DNA of 8,835 nucleotides from CAINOH01 sp041663565 (GCA_041663565.1 JBAYMJ010000037.1:1-8835), one strand, 5' to 3'; shown: positions 1 through 5,995, counted from the stretch's first letter. A program made the numbers and translations. Notes: a model not told the origin generated them from the sequence alone.

Positions 1-171
1 GGCGCTGTTGGGGTACTGGCTTGAGTTGATTTCCATGCAGCCCGTTGCATTGACCACTATGACGTCCTTTCCAAGGGCGTCCAATACGGTAAGGAGCGTG
101 AGGCTGGGCGCGCATCCCGGGCAGCCCGAGTGCCCGGGCGCGTACAAGTGCATCTCTGATTGCGTGCTCAT
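1..171 (-). CDS. porB: Pyruvate:ferredoxin oxidoreductase beta subunit, N-terminal 57 residues (cut by window edge)
   Basis: Reading leftward from the ATG at 171-169 the frame stays open to base 1, giving 57 residues that begin MSTQSEMHLYAPGHSGCPGC. In this family the beta subunit binds thiamine pyrophosphate and one [4Fe-4S] cluster; the Cys17-x2-Cys20 pair followed by Cys45 in the 'NATGCMEI' context matches the cluster-binding N-terminus of PorB. The thiamine-binding part lies outside the window. The gene follows porA after a 56-base gap on the same strand, the usual last position in a por operon. A short GTGAT sits three bases before the ATG (175-179, minus strand), a close but plausible ribosome binding site. 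A 2-oxoacid oxidoreductase of another specificity (Vor, Kor) cannot be excluded from this fragment alone, but the linked PorA favours pyruvate. Confidence 0.9.
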   Translation of the reverse strand, partial: MSTQSEMHLYAPGHSGCPGCAPSLTLLTVLDALGKDVIVVNATGCMEINSSQYPNSA

Positions 172-227
172 ATAATCACAATTTTCATTTTCTTCGCGCG
201 TCCAGCCTTTGCGTAATCATACCAAAA

Positions 228-1385
228 TCACAGCTTCTTTTCCTTGGAGCAGAGCCACGCTTTGACCTTGCCCTGCTTCATCCTCTCAAAAAGCGCCTCG
301 AACGCCTGGCGCTTTGCCTCGCGTCCGCCGAGCAGGCCTGCGGCAACCGAGACGGTTGAGCCGGTCCCGCCGAGGGCTTCGGATACTTCCGCGTAAACTG
401 GAGGAACGGCACCCGGCGAGACGTCGCGTTCCACTACGAGCACGTGCTTTCCGCCAAGGTTTGCACGAAGGTCGGAAGCGGGAAACGGCCTGAATGAACG
501 TAAGTGCGCAACACCTACCTTCTCGCCCTTTGCCCTGAGCGCATCGGCGACCATCTCGATGGTGTTGTAAACCGAGCCAAGCGTGATGATGACGCGGTCC
601 GCGTCCTTGCAGTTGTGGTATTCAACAAGCCCGTACTCGCGGCCGAAAACTTTTCCGAACTCCTTTCCGACTTCCTCTATTGTCTTTGCGGAGCTCTCCA
701 AGTCCGCGCAGAGGTCCTCGCGGAAGTCCTGGTAGTCTGCCGGGACGGCGTAAGCTCCCACGGTTAGCGGGTTCTGCGGGTCGAGCACGAAGGGATTCTT
801 GTATGGCGGAAGGAACGCCGCGACTTTGTCCTTGTCCGGGAGGTCAATCTGGCCAACTGAGTGGGTCAGGTAGAAGCCGTCCAGGCAGACCATCGCGGGA
901 ATCATCATCTTTTCGGCAATCTTGAAGGCCTGGATTGTGGTGTCAACTGCTTCCTGGCCGTTCTTGCAGTAAAGCTGTATCCAGCCGGAGTCGCGCTGGC
1001 ACATCGCATCCTGCTCGTCGGCCCAGATGTTGAGCGGCGAGCTGATTGCGCGGTTTGCAACAGCCATCACAACCGGAAGCCTCATTCCGGAAGTGGAAAA
1101 GAGCGCCTCGTGCATGAGCATGAGGCCCTGGCCGCAGGTTGCGGAGAAAGTGCGTGCGCCGGCGGCGCTTGCGCCTAGAAGTGAGGAGATTGCAGAGAAC
1201 TCGGCCTCGACGGTGATGAACTTGGGAAAGCCGCCGTTCACGTAAAGCTTGTTCAGCTCGTGGGTGATTGGCGTGCTGGGAGTAATCGGGTAGGATGCGA
1301 CCACGTCGACTTTGCAGTAGGATGCGACTTCCGCAATCGCGGCAGAATAATTCATCGTCCTTATTGCCATTTGGTCCACGTTCAA
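228..1385 (-). CDS. porA: Pyruvate:ferredoxin oxidoreductase alpha subunit
   Basis: The alpha subunit works with beta, gamma and delta in the cytoplasm to convert pyruvate, CoA and oxidised ferredoxin to acetyl-CoA, CO2 and reduced ferredoxin, or the reverse. The 385-residue frame has the family length and landmarks: YPITPSTPI at residues 32-40, the acidic 'TVEAEFSA' near 58-65, 'SATCGQGL' at 81-88 and 'SPLNIWADEQDAM' at 116-128. The last segment resembles pyruvate-type rather than 2-oxoisovalerate-type subunits. The longest frame starts with TTG at 1385; an ATG five codons later (1370-1368) starts 'MAIRTMNY' and is an equally reasonable start, as neither has a strong ribosome binding site. 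It lies 40 bases after porD and 56 before porB, within one operon. Function is confident; the exact start is not. Confidence 0.95.
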   Translation of the reverse strand: MNVDQMAIRTMNYSAAIAEVASYCKVDVVASYPITPSTPITHELNKLYVNGGFPKFITVEAEFSAISSLLGASAAGARTFSATCGQGLMLMHEALFSTSGMRLPVVMAVANRAISSPLNIWADEQDAMCQRDSGWIQLYCKNGQEAVDTTIQAFKIAEKMMIPAMVCLDGFYLTHSVGQIDLPDKDKVAAFLPPYKNPFVLDPQNPLTVGAYAVPADYQDFREDLCADLESSAKTIEEVGKEFGKVFGREYGLVEYHNCKDADRVIITLGSVYNTIEMVADALRAKGEKVGVAHLRSFRPFPASDLRANLGGKHVLVVERDVSPGAVPPVYAEVSEALGGTGSTVSVAAGLLGGREAKRQAFEALFERMKQGKVKAWLCSKEKKL

Positions 1386-1425
1386 TCTTCAAAACTGCTT
1401 TGTGCTCTTTTCGTCTGCTTTTTCA

Positions 1426-1695
1426 TTACGCTTTCTTCTTTCCTACCAGCTTTATTTCCTGCTCCATCCTGATGCATTTCACCGGGCACTCCTGTGCGCA
1501 CAAGCCGCAGCCCTTGCAGTAATCGAAATCGATGTCGGGCGCCTGGCCAGGAGTTCCCATGCAGCCTTCGGGGCAGTAGTTCTGGCAAGTCGCGCACTTT
1601 ATGCACTTTGCCAAGTCAACTGCCGGCTTCTGCGACCTCCACTCGCCGGTCTTGATTGCGACCGTTGTTCCGGGCTTGGATACTGCGAATTTCAT
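1426..1695 (-). CDS. porD: Pyruvate:ferredoxin oxidoreductase delta subunit, 2x[4Fe-4S] ferredoxin
   Basis: This 89-residue protein is the ferredoxin-like subunit that passes electrons from the catalytic core to external ferredoxin. It has two bacterial-type cluster motifs: Cys31-x2-Cys34-x2-Cys37-x3-Cys41-Pro and Cys60-x2-Cys63-x2-Cys66-x3-Cys70-Pro. An extra cysteine lies four residues after each motif (45 and 74). The N-terminal 'KTGEWRSQKPAVD' before the first motif is typical of PorD. The start is ATG at 1695; upstream is a weak GATGAT followed by an A-rich run. It is placed between porG (47-base gap) and porA (40-base gap), the standard archaeal order. A KorD or VorD role is possible by family but unlikely next to this PorA. 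Confidence 0.95.
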   Translation of the reverse strand: MKFAVSKPGTTVAIKTGEWRSQKPAVDLAKCIKCATCQNYCPEGCMGTPGQAPDIDFDYCKGCGLCAQECPVKCIRMEQEIKLVGKKKA

Positions 1696-1742
1696 TTTTT
1701 TATCATCGTGAACATTTTGTTTCCAGAAGATGCCTCATTTTC

Positions 1743-2294
1743 CTATTCTTTTTTAGTAAGCTCGTAGCAGGCGCGGATTACCTCGACGTTCTTGTCCGCA
1801 ATCGCCTTGTCCTTCTCGCCGAACTCCTCGTGGATGGCCTTCTCCATTGAATCCATCCTGACCATCCCGGTGACCTTGATGAACGCACCGAGCATCACGG
1901 TGTTGAATATCGGCCTCTTGAGGTGCTCAAGCGCTATCTTTGTGCCGTCAACGGTATATACTTTTGCGTCGCAGATTCCAAGGTCGCAGGCGTTGCAGCT
2001 GCAGTTTGCTATGAGTATGCCGCCCTTCTTGAGCCCGGCTGCGACGTTTACGCTTGAAAGCACGCTGGGGTCCGCAACGACAACGACGTCGGGCTCGGAA
2101 ATCTGGTCGTAAATCTTGATGGGCGAGTCGGAGATGCGGCAAAAGCTCATCACCGGCGGGCCGCGCTTTTCGGAGCCGAACACGGGGAACGCCTGCGAGT
2201 ACTTGCCTTCGGCTCCGGCAGCTGTTGCCAGAAGCTCGGCAGCGGTGACCATGCCTTGGCCTGCGCGGCCGTGGAACCTTATTTCGACGAGCAT
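1743..2294 (-). CDS. porG: Pyruvate:ferredoxin oxidoreductase gamma subunit
   Basis: This is the gamma subunit of the four-subunit enzyme, at 183 residues typical of the family. Counting from the ATG at 2294, it has HGRAGQG at 8-14, which belongs to the conserved N-terminal glycine motif, and 'FPVFGSEKRGPPV' at 37-49, the family signature. 'DVVVVADPSVL' and 'NTVMLGAFIKVTG' follow further on. The frame is also open to a TTG two codons upstream (2300), but GGAG on the minus strand (bases 2304-2307) stands nine bases before the ATG at 2294 and only three before the TTG, so ATG 2294 is preferred. It is the first gene of the por operon; the promoter should lie in 2295-2400, divergent from the gene at 2449. 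Confidence 0.94.
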   Translation of the reverse strand: MLVEIRFHGRAGQGMVTAAELLATAAGAEGKYSQAFPVFGSEKRGPPVMSFCRISDSPIKIYDQISEPDVVVVADPSVLSSVNVAAGLKKGGILIANCSCNACDLGICDAKVYTVDGTKIALEHLKRPIFNTVMLGAFIKVTGMVRMDSMEKAIHEEFGEKDKAIADKNVEVIRACYELTKKE

Positions 2295-2303
2295 ATGCAA
2301 TTA

Positions 2304-2307
2304 CTCC
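2304..2307 (-). promoter_or_regulatory. Ribosome binding site of porG that decides its start
   Basis: Minus-strand GGAG within 'accggagtaa' lies nine bases before ATG 2294 and only three before TTG 2300. The spacing supports the ATG start. Confidence 0.6.
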
Positions 2308-2358
2308 GGTATTCTGAAACGCTCTGAAAAGCGGGTTGTCTTAGTAACTGCAAGGCGG

Positions 2359-2373
2359 TTAAAATAAGTTTAG
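2359..2373 (-). promoter_or_regulatory. Candidate TATA-like box for the por operon
   Basis: On the minus strand the bases read AAACTTATTTTAACC, the most AT-rich stretch upstream of porG in an otherwise GC-rich region. A start of transcription about 25 bases on would be near 2335, leaving a leader of about 40 bases before porG. The match to an archaeal TATA consensus is only partial. Confidence 0.3.
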
Positions 2374-2402
2374 CCGAACGGCAATGAACGTAATCACCGC
2401 CG

Positions 2403-2411
2403 GTTAATATT
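2403..2411 (+). promoter_or_regulatory. Candidate TATA-like box for the CxxC/IscA-like gene
   Basis: GTTAATATT stands about 42 bases before the ATG at 2449. It would put the transcript start near 2433 and give a short leader that still contains the GTGAT site at 2439-2443. A GAGGAGG at 2415-2421 lies too far upstream of the ATG to serve as its ribosome binding site. Confidence 0.3.
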
Positions 2412-2438
2412 CCAGAGGAGGCATAACCTATATTGCAA

Positions 2439-2443
2439 GTGAT
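2439..2443 (+). promoter_or_regulatory. GTGAT ribosome binding site
   Basis: GTGAT, five bases before the ATG at 2449, is complementary to the archaeal 16S tail core (AUCACCUCC). The same AAGTGAT string precedes the ATG at 3363, and AGTGAT precedes the ATG at 5687, so this looks like a house style of the genome. An in-frame TGA at 2440-2442 also excludes any earlier start for this gene. Confidence 0.55.
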
Positions 2444-2448
2444 TTCGT

Positions 2449-3018
2449 ATGGCAACCCCCGTGCACGACCGGAAGAAACCGGCAGTAAAGGAATACGCGA
2501 CCAAGGACACGAAGATAGGCGAGCTGGCCTCCAAGTACCCGATTGCAATCGGCATCCTCTTTGCAAAAGGCATGCACTGCGTGGGCTGCCACGCCTCGGC
2601 GTTCGAGACCGTAAGGCAGGGCGCCGAAGCCCACGGGATGAAGCCTTCGGAGATTGACGCGCTCGTCGATGAAATCAACCAGGCGATTGCAAAGGACGAA
2701 TCGGAGATGCAGGAAAACTGCCCGGACTCGCCGGTGAAAATCACCGAGGCCGCAGGCCTGCAGTTTGCAAAGATACTCGAAGCCGAGGAAAAGACCGGCT
2801 TCGGGCTGCGCATACTCAAGCCCGAAGGCGGGCCTGCTGGGCGCTTCGAGATGGACTTCGAGCAGTCCGCGGGAAAGGACGACTTGGAGTTTGGCTGCCG
2901 CGGGATACGCGTGATAGTCTCGAAGAAGCTTGAGCCGGAAGTGCGCGGCGCGGTCATAGATTTCCGCGAGACCGTGCAGGGAGCCGGGTTCACCATTCGG
3001 AACCCGAACGCGAAGTAG
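2449..3018 (+). CDS. DUF1858-type CxxC domain fused to a cysteine-less IscA/HesB-like domain
   Basis: The protein is 189 residues. Residues about 18-85 match the redox-disulfide domain found alone or beside hybrid-cluster proteins (DUF1858/ScdA N-terminal type), with the hallmark GMHCVGCHASAFET containing Cys44-x2-Cys47. Residues about 95-188 follow the A-type iron-sulfur carrier fold: 'VKITEAAGLQFAKIL', 'GFGLRILKPEGGPAGRFEMDF', 'IRVIVSKK', 'VIDFRE' and 'GAGFTIRNPNAK'. The three cysteines that bind the cluster in IscA are absent: the usual GGCxG is GGPAG (127-131), and the chain stops at NPNAK, just where the C-terminal CGCG would come. The remaining cysteines are Cys91 in the linker and Cys150. 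It may be a thiol-redox or scaffold protein rather than a cluster carrier; this is inferred. It faces away from the por operon and leads two small genes on the plus strand. Confidence 0.8.
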   Translation: MATPVHDRKKPAVKEYATKDTKIGELASKYPIAIGILFAKGMHCVGCHASAFETVRQGAEAHGMKPSEIDALVDEINQAIAKDESEMQENCPDSPVKITEAAGLQFAKILEAEEKTGFGLRILKPEGGPAGRFEMDFEQSAGKDDLEFGCRGIRVIVSKKLEPEVRGAVIDFRETVQGAGFTIRNPNAK

Positions 3019-3026
3019 ATTTTGCG

Positions 3027-3341
3027 ATGACTGAACTTTCAAGGAAACCGCGCATCACGCCGGAAGTGTTCCACCGGCTTACCGAGCAGGAAAAACTCGC
3101 GTTGGTGTACAACGCGCTGTCGGGGCTTGTGAATGCGGAGAAGGAGGCCGACTACATATTCGTGCCCGTTGACAAGGAAAACAACGAGAAGCTGGCCGCG
3201 CTCGCAAAGGCCCACGGCGTCTCCTCGCCGTACGAGGCGATAGAGCGGCAGGTCACGGAATACATAACCGGAAAGAACCGCAACCTCGTGGGCATCACCA
3301 TCGGGCCGCGGGGGTTCCGCGTCAGCCCGATGAAGAAATAG
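3027..3341 (+). CDS. Small protein of unknown family, first of a tandem paralogous pair
   Basis: The 104-residue protein has no family that I recognise. It is hydrophilic with no membrane segment or signal peptide, so probably cytoplasmic. Landmarks are 'KPRITPEVFHRL' near the start, 'DYIFVP' at 42-47, 'EAIERQVTEYITGK' at 70-83 and a C-terminal 'GPRGFRV'. The same blocks in the same order appear in the next gene, so the two are diverged duplicates. It starts eight bases after the stop of the CxxC/IscA-like gene and is probably cotranscribed with it; the ribosome binding site before the ATG is weak. The alternation of a helical N-terminus, a short strand (IFVP), a helix ending in YITGK and a final strand suggests a small alpha/beta domain. 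No function is proposed. Confidence 0.8.
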   Translation: MTELSRKPRITPEVFHRLTEQEKLALVYNALSGLVNAEKEADYIFVPVDKENNEKLAALAKAHGVSSPYEAIERQVTEYITGKNRNLVGITIGPRGFRVSPMKK

Positions 3342-3353
3342 GAAATCCGCAAA

Positions 3354-3358
3354 GTGAT
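3354..3358 (+). promoter_or_regulatory. GTGAT ribosome binding site deciding the start at 3363
   Basis: AAGTGAT (3352-3358) ends four bases before ATG 3363. The GTG inside it could formally be a start codon three codons earlier, but it is better read as the ribosome binding site, as in the gene at 2449. Confidence 0.5.
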
Positions 3359-3362
3359 AATC

Positions 3363-3725
3363 ATGGCAATGGCACGGAAACCCATCCTGAAACCAAGTGC
3401 GTTCTTAGGACTGGAACGGCAGGACCAGTTGAGAGAAATTCACACGGCACTTTCTGAAACGCCTTCCGGAAAGATCAACGCCAAAATCATCGAAAAGGAA
3501 GGCCACGTCTTCGTTCCCGCTGGCGAACAGAACAGAAAAAGCCTCAAAAGCGCGATTGGCTATCACGGCGCGGACAGTCACGAACAGGCCATTGGACGCG
3601 CGGTTTCCGACTACATCACCGGAAAAATGAACGGCGACTTGGTGCAAGTCACTTCCCACGTGCACAACGGGGTGCAGGGGTTCAAGGTCATTGCCAAAAA
3701 GACTAACGGCTTATTGCGGAAATGA
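3363..3725 (+). CDS. Small protein of unknown family, second of a tandem paralogous pair
   Basis: The 120-residue protein is a diverged paralogue of the preceding gene. The shared order is 'KPILKPSAFLGL' (6-17), 'HVFVP' (48-52), 'EQAIGRAVSDYITGK' (74-88) and 'GVQGFKV' (103-109). Compared with its partner it carries an insertion after the first helix (around 'SETPSGKINAKIIEK') and a longer tail. Start ATG 3363 is chosen because AAGTGAT lies just upstream; a GTG at 3354 and an ATG at 3369 are in the same frame. Its last 23 bases overlap, tail to tail, the end of the minus-strand gene at 3703-4452. The family is unknown to me and no function is proposed; duplication next to a redox/Fe-S-like gene is the only context clue. 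Confidence 0.78.
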   Translation: MAMARKPILKPSAFLGLERQDQLREIHTALSETPSGKINAKIIEKEGHVFVPAGEQNRKSLKSAIGYHGADSHEQAIGRAVSDYITGKMNGDLVQVTSHVHNGVQGFKVIAKKTNGLLRK

Positions 3726-4452
3726 CGCGGGCGGAGTACGTCTTCATCGCCGACTCCTCTTTTCTTGAGATTTCCTTCACCGCAACCCCCCAGTGGCACG
3801 CGACACGCCCCGCACCGTCTTCAACTAGGGGGATTTTTCCGACCTTGAATGGGAGCCTTTCGATTTTTTCCGTTCCAAGCACGAATTTTCCGGACGAATA
3901 GACGACGGGCTGCCGCTTGACGGAAATTTTTTCCTTGCCCAAATCCAAGTCCGCTACTTTCGCCCAGCTTGGCCTGCACAGGTCCTTGTTTTTCGCGCTC
4001 TTCTGCGCCTTCCGCGATACGAAGCCCGCGACGTAGGGGTGGAAGGTGTGCTGGAGGGGCGGGATTTTTTTGGGAAGGTTGGAGATTATTTCGTCAGCCC
4101 TTTCTTTGGATACAAATTTTCTTCCAACCCACTTCTTTGCGAACATCCCGACGACATCGTCGCGTGAAATGCGGTCAAGCAGTTTGTTCCCAATCCAGAA
4201 GGCTTCAGCCACATCGTAGTCGTAGACGTCGTCGATGCCATTGGCTTGCGCTATTGTTTCCAAATACGCTTTTTGGGTGCCGAACTTGGAAAGCTCCCTT
4301 CTTAGCCGCGCCGAATTTTCTTTCGACGGGTTTTCCAAATATTTCGAGAACGGGCTTTGGAACTTCGGGTCGCCGCAGTAGCCGCGCAGGTTTGGTGCGA
4401 GGCCGAATCTTGCACAGAGCTCGACTCCGGCCATCCGGCCTATTGCTTCCAT
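3703..4452 (-). CDS. Probable DUF6390 family protein
   Basis: The 249-residue soluble protein has 'LCARFGLAPNLRGYCG' at 12-27, 'YLETIAQANGIDD' at 63-75, 'AEAFWIGNKLLD' at 82-93, 'HTFHPYVAGF' at 135-144 and 'CHWG' at 219-222. From memory these match the family called DUF6390, whose function is not established; the histidines at 135 and 138 and the conserved Tyr-Cys-Gly are candidate active or metal-binding positions, which is inference. The start ATG lies inside the last codons of the upstream permease gene (13-base overlap, different frame), so translation is probably coupled. The C-terminus overlaps the convergent gene end by 23 bases. A run of five T on the minus strand (3696-3700) just after the stop could help termination. 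The reading frame is certain; the family name is moderately sure. Confidence 0.8.
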   Translation of the reverse strand: MEAIGRMAGVELCARFGLAPNLRGYCGDPKFQSPFSKYLENPSKENSARLRRELSKFGTQKAYLETIAQANGIDDVYDYDVAEAFWIGNKLLDRISRDDVVGMFAKKWVGRKFVSKERADEIISNLPKKIPPLQHTFHPYVAGFVSRKAQKSAKNKDLCRPSWAKVADLDLGKEKISVKRQPVVYSSGKFVLGTEKIERLPFKVGKIPLVEDGAGRVACHWGVAVKEISRKEESAMKTYSARVISAISR

Positions 4453-5414
4453 CTTGCAACTGCCTTGGAAGGCGACAGGACGAGGCGAAGCGCCTTTGGC
4501 GCGTACTCAACAGCTGCCGCAAGCACTTCGGAGTAGCCGGCAATCAAAAGCGCGCCCGCGCAAAGCAGGACAAACCCGAACGCGGTGTTGAGAGACACCG
4601 CCGAGCCTGCGAACGCTGCTCCAAGGAGGGTGGTGATTGGGCCTGCAAGCGCAAGGATTGCGGTTGCCTTTGTGACTGAAATCCTTGAGAGCGCGGAATA
4701 CCACGCACTCAGGTAGAGGAACAGGAGGGTGCCGACTGCCGCGCCCCAAAGCAGGGTGGAAGGCGCAAAGGACAACAGGGCTGAAACCGAATCCGCCTTT
4801 CCAATAGCAAACAATATCACCACCATCGCAATTGAACCCGCAAGCATCCTGCTTGTGGCGATTACCCTGCCGGGAATCTCTGCGATGAATTTCTTCGTAA
4901 GCGTCCACTCCACCGCCCAGAGCACTGTTGCCCCAAGCACGAGCGCCTCGCCCAAGCCAAGCGAGAGCTTGCCGGAGCCAAGCAGGATGAAGTTGCCGAG
5001 TATTGCAAGCCCGGCTCCTGCCGCAAACTTGTAGTCAATCCTTTCCTTCAGCGCGACGCCTGCAAAGATTGCGGCAAAGACAAAGAGGAAGCGGTAGAGA
5101 AACGAGCCTGCGGGACCTCCGAGGATTGAAAGCCCGTAGAAGAACATAAGGAAGGGCACGCTGCCGCCCACTATCGTGATGAGCGAGAGCTTTGCCAGTT
5201 GCTTTCTTGAAAGCGCAAGCACGTCCTTGTAGTTTCCAAGAACAAGCAGCGCAGCCGCAAACAGCACGCCTGCAAAGGCGTTCTTGAGTATTGTGTAAGC
5301 GAACGGGTCCTGACCGGACACTCCGACGGAATTTACAAAGACCGAGACGCCGCTGACCAGCGCCGCAGCGAGCGCGAGCGCGATGCCTTTTTTTTCCGAG
5401 ATTTCGATTGCCAT
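4440..5414 (-). CDS. EamA-type (DMT superfamily) permease
   Basis: The protein has 324 residues in two repeated EamA halves with about ten hydrophobic segments: roughly residues 10-31, 38-60, 74-93, 98-117, 126-146, 150-168, 183-204, 215-235, 243-263 and 270-290. 'ALKERIDYKF' near 120-129, between segments 4 and 5, is the typical end of the first EamA repeat. Family members move small metabolites across the cytoplasmic membrane; the substrate here cannot be told. The frame is open for 65 more codons upstream, but that extension is polar, basic and unlike the family, while MAIEISEKKG at 5414 leads straight into segment 1. The stop lies inside the next gene, so the two form a coupled pair. A TATA-like stretch lies near 5490-5499. 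The C-terminal tail of about 30 residues after segment 10 is basic and likely cytoplasmic. Confidence 0.92.
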   Translation of the reverse strand: MAIEISEKKGIALALAAALVSGVSVFVNSVGVSGQDPFAYTILKNAFAGVLFAAALLVLGNYKDVLALSRKQLAKLSLITIVGGSVPFLMFFYGLSILGGPAGSFLYRFLFVFAAIFAGVALKERIDYKFAAGAGLAILGNFILLGSGKLSLGLGEALVLGATVLWAVEWTLTKKFIAEIPGRVIATSRMLAGSIAMVVILFAIGKADSVSALLSFAPSTLLWGAAVGTLLFLYLSAWYSALSRISVTKATAILALAGPITTLLGAAFAGSAVSLNTAFGFVLLCAGALLIAGYSEVLAAAVEYAPKALRLVLSPSKAVARWKQ

Positions 5415-5489
5415 CAAGAACCAGTCCCCCTTGGAACGATGAATAAACCCTTGGCTTCCATAAACCCTGATTGACTTTTTACGGCCAGC

Positions 5490-5499
5490 TATAAAAATC
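5490..5499. promoter_or_regulatory. TATA-like box between the permease and the toxin-antitoxin region
   Basis: The plus strand reads TATAAAAAT after a C, and the minus strand reads ATTTTTATAG. On the minus strand it would start permease transcription near 5466 with a leader of about 50 bases. On the plus strand it lies about 27 bases before the ATG at 5521, the spacing expected for a leaderless microORF. Which direction is used cannot be decided from sequence. Confidence 0.35.
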
Positions 5500-5520
5500 G
5501 CACACTGCATGGAAAGGCCC

Positions 5521-5655
5521 ATGGGTCGGGTGCGTGCAAAAGCCGCGTCCGGGCTCCTTGAAATGACCGGAAACGTGGCCTGGCTCGGGATAAAAAAACC
5601 AAGCGGCATGCTATTTCCCTTGCTGCGGAAAGCCGCCGGGAAAACAATAATATAA
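5521..5655 (+). CDS. Possible 44-residue microORF of unknown function
   Basis: An open frame from ATG 5521 to TAA 5653-5655 encodes 44 residues beginning MGRVRAKAASGLLEMTG and ending RKAAGKTII. It is basic and could form an amphipathic helix. Two things favour it: a TATA-like box centred about 27 bases upstream (leaderless spacing), and a protein-like composition, in contrast to the opposite-strand extension of the permease frame. Its stop overlaps the TATA box of the antitoxin gene. An earlier in-frame ATG at 5509 would add four residues. No family is recognised, there is no clear ribosome binding site, and chance is a real alternative in GC-rich DNA. Confidence 0.3.
   Translation: MGRVRAKAASGLLEMTGNVAWLGIKKPSGMLFPLLRKAAGKTII
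5645..5655 (+). promoter_or_regulatory. TATA box of the toxin-antitoxin operon
   Basis: CAATAATATAA is the sharpest AT-rich stretch before the antitoxin gene. Transcription would start near 5675, leaving a leader of about a dozen bases that contains the AGTGAT ribosome binding site (5676-5681), five bases before ATG 5687. Confidence 0.5.
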
Positions 5656-5674
5656 CTTTGTGCACAATGTTATA
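5651..5674. promoter_or_regulatory. 24-bp near-perfect palindrome, likely toxin-antitoxin operator
   Basis: The left arm TATAAC (5651-5656) and right arm GTTATA (5669-5674) flank a perfect core TTGTGCACAA (5658-5667). Of 12 base pairs across the dyad, 11 are complementary; only 5657/5668 (T/T) fails. It overlaps the end of the TATA box and the expected transcript start, so a dimeric ribbon-helix-helix antitoxin bound here would block initiation. Autoregulation of this kind is the rule for such operons; for this site it is inferred. Confidence 0.65.
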
Positions 5675-5686
5675 CAGTGATGTTTC

Positions 5687-5983
5687 ATGTCGGATTACGT
5701 GTCATTTCGGACGCAGAAAGGCCTGCTTGAAGACGCCTTGCGGCTGGCCAAGTCCGAGGGCCGCAACCGCTCGGATGCCTTCCGTGACATATTCAAGGTC
5801 GGCCTTTCGCAGAAGCGGCAAAAGCTCGCGCTTGAAAAATACGGCCGGGGGGAAGTTTCGGTCGGCAAGGCAGCTGAGATGGCGGGAACCTCGCTTTGGG
5901 AATTCATCGAGCTTCTTTCGGAAAAGAAAGTGGAGCTCACCCTCACGGCAAGCGACGTCCTCGATGCCGCCGAACACGCCTGA
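5687..5983 (+). CDS. Antitoxin: RHH N-terminus with UPF0175-type HTH
   Basis: The 98-residue protein has two parts. Residues about 3-40 ('DYVSFRTQKGLLEDALRLAK' and on through RNRSDAFRDIFKVGL) look like a ribbon-helix-helix DNA-binding domain. Residues about 44-85 contain the UPF0175 signature 'EKYGRGEVSVGKAAEMAGTSLWEFIELLSEK' in pieces: a helix, 'SVGKAAEMAG' and 'EFIELL'. UPF0175 proteins are known partners of PIN-domain toxins, and the gene 12 bases downstream encodes one. The ATG at 5687 is preceded by AGTGAT with ideal spacing. The protein probably binds the palindrome at 5651-5674 and neutralises the toxin by binding it; both are inferred from family behaviour. The final residues (86-98) are likely to contact the toxin. 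Confidence 0.88.
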   Translation: MSDYVSFRTQKGLLEDALRLAKSEGRNRSDAFRDIFKVGLSQKRQKLALEKYGRGEVSVGKAAEMAGTSLWEFIELLSEKKVELTLTASDVLDAAEHA

Positions 5984-5995
5984 GGCGAGAAGGCC

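Noticed and set aside
943..1392. 149-codon minus-strand frame overlapping porA in another frame
   Set aside because: It is the shifted reading of porA, arginine-rich and without any recognisable motif.
2415..2657. GAGGAGG at 2415-2421 followed by a TTG at 2433 opening a 74-codon frame
   Set aside because: The ribosome binding site is good, but the encoded sequence is the out-of-frame reading of the CxxC gene and has no protein-like features.
2394..3042. Two long minus-strand frames (about 200 codons each) opposite the CxxC/IscA-like gene
   Set aside because: They lie antisense to a clear gene, their composition is unlike a folded protein, and GC-rich codon use on the plus strand explains the absence of stops.
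3969..4679. 236-codon plus-strand frame opposite the DUF6390 and permease genes
   Set aside because: It crosses the boundary of two well-supported minus-strand genes and is serine/arginine-rich, as expected of an antisense shadow.
5415..5609. 65-codon N-terminal extension of the permease frame
   Set aside because: Its polar, basic sequence does not fit the EamA family, and the ATG at 5414 leads directly into the first membrane segment.
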